Assembly: GCA_964389095.1 (NCBI GenBank)
Contig: CAYMEB010000291.1
Coordinates: 1-5,657 of the forward strand
DNA length: 5,657 nucleotides
Direction of reading: 5' to 3'
DNA from: JABFRJ01 sp964389095
GTDB lineage: Bacteria > Pseudomonadota > Alphaproteobacteria > Rhizobiales > Hyphomicrobiaceae
Position numbers and translations under genes: made by a program. Positions 1 through 5,548 of this stretch are shown one piece after another; the stretch's first letter is position 1, and the number at the start of each line of letters is the position of its first letter. Below the pieces are notes generated by a model, which saw only the letters and a list, made by a program, of their open reading frames with translations, was not told where the DNA came from and did no database searches.

Positions 1-428
1 GTGTTGAAGTCCAGCAGCACCTGCGAAATGTCGCCTGCGTCAGTTTCGCCGCTCATGTCAACATCGGTGAGAGGACGGAAGCCGCTGGTGCCGTTGTCAA
101 CAGTACGCCAGTCGAGAAAATTGCCCTGTACCGGTTCAATGAAGTTGGACTGCGCTGGTCCCAGTGGATAAGCCTGCGTGCCTCCGACGCACCGCATGTC
201 GATGGTGTTGTCTGACCAAATCCGAAACGCATAGTGCCATGCATAAGTCGCCAGACTGTTCTGCACCGGTACGCCCACCGATTCCACCCACGCGCTCACG
301 ATCCGCCGCTCACCACCCGTGCCTTGAGCGAACGCCTCACCACCACTGCGATGCGTGGCGATGAACGCGGCGGCAACCATTCCAATCGACAGTGCGACTA
401 GTCCTGTCCCGGTGCTGAATTGCTTCAT
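1..428 (-). CDS. Secreted protein with dockerin-like calcium loop, partial (3' end beyond left edge)
   Basis: The first 142 codons are open from ATG at 428 (minus strand) to the window edge. Residues 1-35 form a Sec-type signal peptide: MKQ, a hydrophobic run, then a likely cleavage in AFA^QG. Residues 40-120 form a small domain I cannot assign, containing the aromatic stretch AWHYAFRIWSDNTIDM. Residues 122-133 (DVDMSGETDAGD) match the 12-residue EF-hand/dockerin calcium loop, with acidic or polar residues at positions 1, 3, 5, 9 and 12, followed by ISQVLLDFN. A GGGAG Shine-Dalgarno-like sequence (433-437) lies 4 nt before the ATG. The gene is 62 nt downstream of the FGE-fold gene on the same strand, so the two are probably cotranscribed. 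The protein is probably exported and binds calcium; its function is unknown. A second loop could follow beyond the edge. The reading frame and signal peptide are well supported. Confidence 0.82.
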   Translation of the reverse strand, partial: MKQFSTGTGLVALSIGMVAAAFIATHRSGGEAFAQGTGGERRIVSAWVESVGVPVQNSLATYAWHYAFRIWSDNTIDMRCVGGTQAYPLGPAQSNFIEPVQGNFLDWRTVDNGTSGFRPLTDVDMSGETDAGDISQVLLDFN

Positions 429-447
429 ATTGCTCCCAAACCTTTCT

Positions 448-462
448 ACCGGAGGCTCCGGT
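448..462. repeat. 15-nt perfect inverted repeat between two minus-strand genes
   Basis: ACCGGAGGCTCCGGT consists of two 7-bp arms around one central base (a 6-bp stem with a 3-nt loop if folded as RNA). It lies between the stop of the FGE-fold gene (491) and the ribosome-binding site of the next gene (433-437). No T-tract follows on either strand, so it is not a standard intrinsic terminator. It could be an mRNA processing or stability hairpin, or a protein-binding site. A second small repeat, GCATG-AG-CATGC at 478-489, adjoins the stop codon. Confidence 0.45.
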
Positions 463-490
463 GGTTTCACTGACGATGCATGAGCATGCC

Positions 491-1570
491 TTAAGGTGTC
501 CGAGCGACTCGAAAGCCCGCGAAGTAGTTATTGTCGGGCGAGGGGGCAATGCGCGCTGATGCCCGGTACACAGCATTTGTCCAGAATCCATTCGGCCCGA
601 GGCCCCCACCACGCACGACGCCGGGGTACGACGCCGTCCAGACCGGATCCGTCTGAGGCTCTGCGGCATACAGTGAATACCGGTCAGAGACCCATTCGAA
701 CACGTTTCCGGCCATGTCATGAAGGCCAAAGCCGTTCGCTGACTTGAGACCGACAGGCCTGGTCTGCTCCTGTGCGTTCAAAGAGGTCCAAGCGATACTG
801 GCGAGATAAGCCTCGCTATCGGAGCCGCTGGGATTCGACGGCGAACCATGAAATGCCGTAGCGGTTCCGGCCCGGTAGGCGAACTCCCATTCGGCCTCTG
901 ACGGCAAGCGAAGTCCTGTAGCCCGGCGGAACTCGTCTGTGGCATACAAGTCCAGCCGATTCACAGGTCTTTGGGGTACCTGGTCAGCGGGAACCTCTGC
1001 ACTTGGATAGTCGAACCCACTCGGGTTGTAGCGCATCTTGGCCGTCCACTGCGCCTGCGTCACCTCATAACGACCCAGGTAATACGCCTTAGTGAGCGTG
1101 ACTTGATGCACAGGGCTTTCATCGGGCGCACAGCCAGACGAGCTCGATCCACTGCATCCCATGAGGAACGAGCCCGGCGGAATGAGCACCATCTCAATGC
1201 CCGTTCCGTTGTCGCGCACCCGCCAAGGCCTATGCGTCGCGGCGATGTCGGCGCGGAGATTGGCGTCATAGATCACTGCAGGATCCGGCACCCACTCAAT
1301 GACCGTAGCCCAACTCGGCCCAGCGCACGGGCCAAAGGACAGCAGGAGCAGAGAGATGTCAGATCCCGTCACCTCGCCATCGCCGTCGAGATCACTGCCA
1401 CACCCGGGGCATGGGCCGAAGTCGAGCAACATCACCGAGATGTCCCCGCCTCCGACTTCTCCGTTTCCGTCCAAGTCCTCTAAACATGGCGCATCGGCGA
1501 CCGCCGGTTGCGTACCCACGAACAGCCCGGCTACCAACGCGACCAATACAAAAAGGGGAACCCTTTTCAA
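491..1570 (-). CDS. Secreted FGE-sulfatase (SUMF1) fold protein with two N-terminal dockerin-like loops
   Basis: This is a 359-residue exported protein of the formylglycine-generating-enzyme/sulfatase-modifying-factor family. From TTG at 1570 it begins MKRVPLFVLVALVAGLFVGT, a good Sec signal (likely cleavage AVA^DA near residue 25). Two calcium loops follow (32-43 and 60-71, DLDGNGEVGGGD and DLDGDGEVTGSD), bordered by cysteines 29, 54, 57 and 82. The FGE domain spans about 123-359. Its family motifs are MVLIPPGSFLMG (127-138), LRLPSEAEWEFAYRAGT (220-236), GLHDMAGNVFEWVSDRY (282-298), VVRGGG (318-323) and GFRVART (352-358). The two active-site cysteines of true FGE, expected after RGGS, are absent (GGGLGPNGFWTN), so sulfatase activation by the known chemistry is unlikely; many bacterial members of this fold serve other or unknown roles. 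An ATG at 1690 would add 40 residues and bury the signal peptide. The TTG has GGAAAGG 11 nt upstream. Fold is confident; role unknown. Confidence 0.9.
   Translation of the reverse strand: MKRVPLFVLVALVAGLFVGTQPAVADAPCLEDLDGNGEVGGGDISVMLLDFGPCPGCGSDLDGDGEVTGSDISLLLLSFGPCAGPSWATVIEWVPDPAVIYDANLRADIAATHRPWRVRDNGTGIEMVLIPPGSFLMGCSGSSSSGCAPDESPVHQVTLTKAYYLGRYEVTQAQWTAKMRYNPSGFDYPSAEVPADQVPQRPVNRLDLYATDEFRRATGLRLPSEAEWEFAYRAGTATAFHGSPSNPSGSDSEAYLASIAWTSLNAQEQTRPVGLKSANGFGLHDMAGNVFEWVSDRYSLYAAEPQTDPVWTASYPGVVRGGGLGPNGFWTNAVYRASARIAPSPDNNYFAGFRVARTP
1551..1567. repeat. Perfect hairpin inside the first codons of the FGE-fold gene
   Basis: AAAAGGGGAACCCTTTT has 7-bp arms AAAAGGG/CCCTTTT and a 3-nt loop. 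On the minus strand it covers codons 2-7 of the FGE-fold gene, directly after the proposed TTG start (1570). Such a stem could reduce ribosome access. It is also compatible with chance, since the codons (Lys-Arg-Val-Pro-Leu-Phe) suit a signal peptide. Confidence 0.4.
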
Positions 1571-1759
1571 GATGCTGCGAGCCTTTCCGCCGGAACCCCC
1601 GGCCGTCCAAGACTGCCACACGGAGCCCCGCGACGCAAGGGAAATGGGCGGATTGTGGCGGACGAACCCTCCCCGCTGCCTTTGGAACATTGCTGTTTCG
1701 TGGCATACTCATCCCGGCAAGCCTCATTCCGGGGCTGCAGCTGCAGGAGACGCGGGCCA
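1571..1759. promoter_or_regulatory. Divergent intergenic region between the FGE-fold and RCC1-repeat genes
   Basis: These 189 nt separate two genes transcribed away from each other, so promoters for both should lie here. The only plus-strand candidate I can offer is TTGGAA (1682-1687) and CATACT (1704-1709) with a 16-nt spacer, each matching 4 of 6 bases of the sigma-70 consensus, which is weak. I found no convincing minus-strand promoter. A 12-nt perfect palindrome, CTGCAGCTGCAG (1735-1746), overlaps the AGGAG ribosome-binding site (1745-1749) of the RCC1 gene. If translation of the FGE gene really started at ATG 1690, that minus-strand transcript would occupy most of this region. Confidence 0.5.
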
Positions 1760-3067
1760 ATGCGAGCTATGAACGACTCACTTTGCACTGTTGGGCTGTC
1801 ATGCCTTGTCGCGACCAACGCGTTCGGTCAGGGCGACACAGGCACCGTCAAGTGTTGGGGTTTCAACTCCCCTCAATATCCCGCTTGCGACGTGCCGCCA
1901 GACCTGAGCGGCGTTCAGCAGGTTTCGGCCGGGTACAACTTCTCGTTCGCAGTCACGGCTGATGGCACGCTGATCAGTTGGGGTGCGAACGAGTATGGAG
2001 TTCGAAACGTTCCTAACGGCCTGAACAACGTTAAGCAGGTCGCGGCAGGCGAGAACTATTGGGCCATGGCGCTCCGGCACGACGGCTCTGTCGTGGCCTG
2101 GGGTGGACAAGGCGGCGGAACCCTTCCCTGGAGTTCCCTTACTGGAATCACGCAAATTGATGCGGGAGGCTTCGCGCTTGCCCTGCGCGAGAATGGCGAG
2201 GTGGTGGCTTGGGGCGGTAACGGACAAGGCCAGAGCAGCGGCACAAACAGCCTCTCGGGCGTCGCCAGTGTTGCGGCGGGATCGGAATTCGGCGTCGCCA
2301 TGAAAGTGGACGGACTTGTCGTCGCATGGGGATCCAACTTTTTCGGCGAAAGCTCAGTGCCATTCGACCTAGGCCCTGCGCGGCAAGTTCGCGCAGGAAG
2401 CCAGTTTGCGATGGCGCTTCGGCAGGACCGCACAGTGACCTGCTGGGGCCGAAACGATGCTGGCCAGCGCAACGTTCCCCCAAACCTTTCCGGCATCCGA
2501 GAAATTGCGGCGGGCGGCCAGCACGCGCTCGCACTCCGAGACGATGGATCGGTTGTTGCTTGGGGTCGAAATGTCGAGGGACAGTGCAACATTCCAAGCT
2601 CCGTGACGGGTGTCACCCAACTTGCCGGTGGGGTTTATCACTCGATGGCCTTGCTCGGGCCACGTATTGCGATCCAAAGCGTCCGACCAATCTCTGGTCC
2701 AAGCGCCGGCGGGACCCCGATCACGATCACCGGCACCAACTTCAAGCCGGGTGCCAAGGTTCGAATTCGTGATTCAGATGCAACAGACGTCGTGGTTGTC
2801 TCCCCCACAACAATCACCGCCGTGACACCTGCTGGCTTTCCGGGCGAAGCTGAGGTCAGTGTCGACTACGGATTTGCGACAGCTTTCTACTACCGCCCCG
2901 AGTGCGGCTCCGACCTCGACCAGAACGGATCTGTCGATGCTGGCGACATCTCCATCATCCTGCTCGACTTTGGGCCGTGCTATCAGTCTCAAAGTGCCGA
3001 GACCACACCTCCGGCACCCCAATCCGTGCCGAAGGCCTCATCCGCGACAGCACCCCAAGATCGCTAG
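1760..3067 (+). CDS. Secreted seven-repeat RCC1-type beta-propeller with IPT/TIG domain and dockerin-like loop
   Basis: This is a 435-residue exported protein. ATG 1760 is chosen because AGGAG lies 10 nt upstream and a short signal peptide follows (cleavage near NAFG^QG, residue 23). The open frame extends further upstream but there looks like non-coding translation. Seven RCC1 repeats of about 39 residues begin at W33, W74, W114, W151, W190, W229 and W268, each ending in the typical AAG...ALR.DGSVVAWG pattern. That number fits a closed seven-bladed propeller. Repeat 3 is the shortest (37 residues). Residues 302-378 form an IPT/TIG immunoglobulin-like domain (ISGPSAGGTPITITGTNF). Residues 385-396 (DLDQNGSVDAGD) form an EF-hand loop between C382 and C407, and a 28-residue Ser/Pro/Ala-rich tail follows. 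RCC1-type propellers usually bind proteins; no catalytic motif is visible. Its ligand and exact location are unknown. TAG at 3065-3067 ends the frame, but the same frame resumes as a zinc-ribbon segment. Confidence 0.92.
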   Translation: MRAMNDSLCTVGLSCLVATNAFGQGDTGTVKCWGFNSPQYPACDVPPDLSGVQQVSAGYNFSFAVTADGTLISWGANEYGVRNVPNGLNNVKQVAAGENYWAMALRHDGSVVAWGGQGGGTLPWSSLTGITQIDAGGFALALRENGEVVAWGGNGQGQSSGTNSLSGVASVAAGSEFGVAMKVDGLVVAWGSNFFGESSVPFDLGPARQVRAGSQFAMALRQDRTVTCWGRNDAGQRNVPPNLSGIREIAAGGQHALALRDDGSVVAWGRNVEGQCNIPSSVTGVTQLAGGVYHSMALLGPRIAIQSVRPISGPSAGGTPITITGTNFKPGAKVRIRDSDATDVVVVSPTTITAVTPAGFPGEAEVSVDYGFATAFYYRPECGSDLDQNGSVDAGDISIILLDFGPCYQSQSAETTPPAPQSVPKASSATAPQDR

Positions 3068-3229
3068 AACGGCCCGAAGCCTGCGAGGCTCTGCAGCGGA
3101 TGCGGGTTTGGTTCAAAGGCGACCAGCTGCGCGAAGTGTGGGGCCAGCTTCGCCAAGACCCAAGCTCATCTGTGTAGCGGCTGCGGATCAAAGGCATCGT
3201 CCTGCGTGAAGTGCGGCAGATCCGCCTGA
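3068..3229 (+). pseudogene. Start-less coding segment for two tandem zinc ribbons
   Basis: In frame with the RCC1-repeat gene and directly after its TAG, 53 codons run to TGA at 3227-3229. They encode two ribbon units: CSGCGFGSKATSCAKCG and CSGCGSKASSCVKCG. Each has two CxxC pairs, spaced 8 and 6 residues apart, so unit 2 lacks two residues (6 nt). Between the units, codons differ mostly at silent positions (TGC/TGT, GGA/GGC, GGG/GGA, GCG/GCA, TGT/TGC, GGG/GGC), which argues for protein-level selection. No ATG, GTG or TTG lies in frame between the TAG and the first cysteine, and no ribosome-binding site is evident. It could be a decayed small gene, a stop-codon readthrough extension, or a gene damaged by a sequence error; TAG is one base from a TTG start. 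Four-cysteine ribbons normally hold zinc in the cytoplasm, which makes a secreted extension less likely. Confidence 0.5.
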
Positions 3230-3302
3230 TTCGGTGCGGCTTCTCCTGACCGCCCCGCCTCGAACATCCCCAAGCCTCGATGGTTGTGATTATTCTTCGC
3301 AC

Positions 3303-4436
3303 ATGAACTCCTGGGGAACCTCCGTACGAAACTCTCCGCTCCGCCACCTGTTCAGCATTGCGCTGGCACTTGCTCTTTCCGGGTGCGCATCCGTCGGCAT
3401 GCTGCCACCCTCCGCAGCTGAGGCGGGGTTCGACTCGGGCGTGGAGGGGAAGACCGGCTGGTCGAAGTACCAGGAGTCAGCACGTTTCGAACGAATCGAC
3501 CGAACTGCAGCGTTCAACGCGGCCAAGGTCGGTCTTGGCTCGGCGAACTTCTCGCTCGTCAGCGCCAATCTCGACAAGGGCTTCGTCATGGGCGAGCACG
3601 GCATGACACTTCACGACTGGAACGTGATTGCCGGCGTCTACTTCCGCGAGCGCGAGGGCGGCGTGGACGTCAAGGTCATCGTCGAAGGCTCCAAGGACTT
3701 CGGCTTCAGTGGCGACGCCACCGGCGGAGGCTGGACCGGAATGATCCTCAACGGAATGCGTTCCGCCCTCGGATCAACCAAGGCTGGGGCAAGAACCAGC
3801 CCGGGCGGATCCCCTGAGGGTGCGGGCGCCGCACAGTCAAGCGGAACTGGGTTCCTCGTCTCCAGCGACGGATTGATCGTCACTGCGCAGCACGTCATCG
3901 ATGGCGCAAAGACGATCCGTGTCTTACTGAAGGATGGTCGCGATCTCCCCGCGAAAGTCGTCAGCTCAAGCAAGACAACGGACATCGCCATCCTCCAGGT
4001 CGAGGTTGCCGGGGCCACCTACCTACCGATCCAATCCGCGTCGTCCCTCGCACTCGGGGATTCGGTGTACACGCTGGGGTTCCCAGCGGTCGACATTCTG
4101 GGCGCGGAGCACAAGTACTCAGACGGGAAGGTGAGCGCCCTCTCCGGACTTGAGGGAGACAACGCCTTTCTTCAGGTGACGGTGCCGGTACAGCCCGGCA
4201 ATTCGGGCGGCCCTCTCATCGACTCCCATGGCCGCGTTGTTGGAGTCATCACGTCCACGGCAGCTGTCGAGGCCTTCTACCGCCACACTGGGGCGCTACC
4301 CCAGGGCATCACCTGGGCAGTCAAGTCGGACTTCATCGCAACGATGACCAAGCTGCCCCCCATGAGCAGCGGTGAGCCTGATCGGAAGATTGCCGACGCT
4401 GTTCCGGCGGTTTGTCAGATTCGGGCGGCGCCCTAA
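3303..4436 (+). CDS. Lipoprotein trypsin-like serine protease (HtrA/DegP-type, S1C) without PDZ domain
   Basis: From ATG 3303 the protein is 377 residues. It starts with a lipoprotein signal: hydrophobic FSIALALALSGC, with lipobox LSGC and the lipidated cysteine at residue 28, implying a periplasm-facing membrane anchor. Residues about 53-158 form a compact domain I do not recognise (WSKYQESARFERIDRTAAF ... VKVIVEGSKDFGFSGD). A Gly/Ser/Pro linker (158-181) leads to the protease domain. The triad is intact: H197 in VTAQHVID, D227 in KTTDIAIL and S301 in QPGNSGGPL. No PDZ domain follows; the protein ends about 35 residues after the WAVKSDF strand with a Cys-containing tail (VCQIRAAP). A GTG at 3234 would add 23 non-signal-like residues and is disfavoured. 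No clear Shine-Dalgarno precedes ATG 3303. Such proteases cut misfolded or regulatory envelope proteins; the substrate here is unknown. Confidence 0.9.
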   Translation: MNSWGTSVRNSPLRHLFSIALALALSGCASVGMLPPSAAEAGFDSGVEGKTGWSKYQESARFERIDRTAAFNAAKVGLGSANFSLVSANLDKGFVMGEHGMTLHDWNVIAGVYFREREGGVDVKVIVEGSKDFGFSGDATGGGWTGMILNGMRSALGSTKAGARTSPGGSPEGAGAAQSSGTGFLVSSDGLIVTAQHVIDGAKTIRVLLKDGRDLPAKVVSSSKTTDIAILQVEVAGATYLPIQSASSLALGDSVYTLGFPAVDILGAEHKYSDGKVSALSGLEGDNAFLQVTVPVQPGNSGGPLIDSHGRVVGVITSTAAVEAFYRHTGALPQGITWAVKSDFIATMTKLPPMSSGEPDRKIADAVPAVCQIRAAP

Positions 4437-4483
4437 TCGCCGCATTGCCCGAAAGTGCATGGTCGAGCAGAGGCGACCCATCT

Positions 4484-4515
4484 CGACGCGTGAGCGGTGC
4501 CTCGTCAACGCGTCG
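4484..4515. repeat. 8-bp perfect inverted repeat in the convergent region
   Basis: CGACGCGT (4484-4491) and ACGCGTCG (4508-4515) are exact reverse complements separated by 16 nt. Each arm also contains the palindrome ACGCGT. It starts about 48 nt after the protease stop codon. It could form a transcript hairpin near the 3' end, but no T-tract follows, so a terminator role is only possible, not shown. Confidence 0.4.
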
Positions 4516-4728
4516 GAACAACTCACGTCATCAAGTTCGCCGCCGTCGGACATGCTTGCTGGAACCACTAGGGATCGCGGAATGCGGAGGCAGTACAGTC
4601 GTTCCATTGGCCTGAACTGATCCCCACGATCGATCACACTCACGCTGTTCCAAACACGGCAATGGCGACGAGGTCTCCGAGTTCACAACTCTCAGATAGA
4701 TCGAATACAAAGACCGCGACAGCTCCCG

Positions 4729-4745
4729 GATCTCGAACTGAGATC
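4729..4745 (-). terminator. Possible hairpin after the Tat-signal gene (weak terminator candidate)
   Basis: GATCTC-GAACT-GAGATC forms a 6-bp stem with a 5-nt loop, starting 20 nt past the TGA (4766-4768) of the minus-strand gene. On that strand the T-rich stretch TCTTTGTATTC comes only about 15 nt later rather than directly after the stem. The stem is also not GC-rich. It is positioned like a terminator but does not meet the usual criteria. Confidence 0.22.
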
Positions 4746-4765
4746 GCCCAACTTTGTGCCACGCG

Positions 4766-5548
4766 TCAACCTGCAGCCATACGGAAGCGAAATGGCAACT
4801 CCAGCTCCGTCGCCGCCATATTTGCATCCTCGACGCTGACCCGAAGTTCGGCAGCGAAGTACGTGCTACCCGGGTGATCTCCCTCGACGATCACCACACC
4901 GATTTCCTGTACGAGCCGGTGATCCATCCGCTGAAAGAAGGAGAGCGCTCGACCTTGGCCACTCCAGTCCTGGTCCCACCACTCCATGTTGGACCACTGC
5001 ACAGGCCTTTGCAGCCAAGAATCGATCTCATTCCTGAAGCGAGACAAACCCGCCTCGCCCTCGGACGCCACCCAATCCTGCCAGTCGTGCGAGCCATCGC
5101 CGAACGCGGCAATCTGTGTCTTCAGCGCAGTGATCTCATTCTGTAGTTCCCGCCGATGCGCCGCACTGACCGCTGCATCGTCGCGTTCAGCCTCAAGTCT
5201 CGCCATACGGTCCTCGAGAAGTCCGCTCTGCTCGCACACGAAGTCCTCATGCAGCAATTGAAAATGCGTCAGCAACTCTCCACGGGAGTTGACCGCGGCA
5301 ATAAGCGACTTGGCGTCGGACAGGTCGGCAGGCGTCAGGTCATATACGTCCGCATTTATCTTCGGATCGTCCACATCCGGCTCAATGATCGTTCCGGAGC
5401 CATCAACCTCGAAGTACCACGGATTCTTGAGCATCTGAGCCCAAGCCACATCCACATCCGCCGGAGTGGGCTGCTCTCCCAGCGCGATAACTGCACCGAG
5501 ACCCGCAAGAGCGACCAGAAATTCGCGGCGGTTGATTTTGATCTTCAT
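4766..5548 (-). CDS. Unrecognised 260-residue protein with Tat-type signal and central coiled coil
   Basis: I do not recognise this family. ATG 5548 has CGGAAA about 6 nt upstream. The N-terminus MKIKINRREFLVALAGLGAV carries a twin-arginine pair (R7-R8) in the pattern RREFL followed by a hydrophobic stretch, as in Tat signals, so export in a folded state is likely. Residues 30-80 are acidic (EPDVDDPKINADVYDL). Residues about 108-148 are charged and heptad-like (LLEDRMARLEAERDDAA ... RRELQNEITALKTQI), consistent with a coiled coil and possible oligomerisation. Residues 154-196 are rich in tryptophan (W156, W159, W178, W185, W190, W191, W195). The C-terminal 50 residues look like beta strands (IGVVIVEGDHPGSTYFAAELRVSVE). 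There is a single cysteine (C105) and no catalytic motif that I can identify. It converges with the protease gene and shares no operon with it. Confidence 0.85.
   Translation of the reverse strand: MKIKINRREFLVALAGLGAVIALGEQPTPADVDVAWAQMLKNPWYFEVDGSGTIIEPDVDDPKINADVYDLTPADLSDAKSLIAAVNSRGELLTHFQLLHEDFVCEQSGLLEDRMARLEAERDDAAVSAAHRRELQNEITALKTQIAAFGDGSHDWQDWVASEGEAGLSRFRNEIDSWLQRPVQWSNMEWWDQDWSGQGRALSFFQRMDHRLVQEIGVVIVEGDHPGSTYFAAELRVSVEDANMAATELELPFRFRMAAG

Larger units (their letters stand above)
4437..4765. other. Convergent intergenic region, 329 nt, no convincing gene
   Basis: This stretch lies between the 3' ends of the protease gene and the minus-strand Tat-signal gene. Open frames across it on both strands have no family motif, start signal or coding-like composition, and I do not call them. 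It holds two inverted repeats described separately, and two of the three copies of ACGCGT noted in this neighbourhood (4486-4491 and 4508-4513; the third, 4761-4766, touches the stop codon of the minus-strand gene). No clear intrinsic terminator with a T-tract is visible for either gene. Confidence 0.6.

Noticed and set aside
971..1483. Long plus-strand open frame opposite the FGE-fold gene
   Set aside because: It is antisense to a gene with unmistakable family motifs and has an Arg/His/Pro-rich composition typical of shadow frames in GC-rich DNA.
1682..1709. Sigma-70 promoter TTGGAA/CATACT for the RCC1 gene
   Set aside because: Both boxes match only 4 of 6 consensus bases; kept as a remark on the divergent region, not as a called promoter.
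1508..1759. 84-codon upstream extension of the RCC1 gene
   Set aside because: It starts at TTG within the opposing FGE signal-peptide region, has non-coding-like composition, and would bury the signal peptide; ATG 1760 with AGGAG fits better.
2056..2616. Antisense open frame of 186 codons within the RCC1 gene
   Set aside because: Its repeated look comes from the RCC1 repeats read on the other strand; no independent motif or start signal.
1898..2660. Regular repeats as possible DNA tandem repeats or CRISPR-like array
   Set aside because: Repetition is at the protein level (about 39-residue RCC1 units); the DNA units are diverged and not spacer-repeat organised.
3078..3090. AGCCT-GCG-AGGCT hairpin after the RCC1 stop as an intrinsic terminator
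   Set aside because: Only a 5-bp stem, no T-tract, and it lies inside the zinc-ribbon coding segment.
4296..4643. 115-codon minus-strand open frame across the protease 3' end and the gap
   Set aside because: No ribosome-binding site, domain or signal; much of it is the reverse of protease codons. A relic or dispersed repeat cannot be excluded but cannot be supported.
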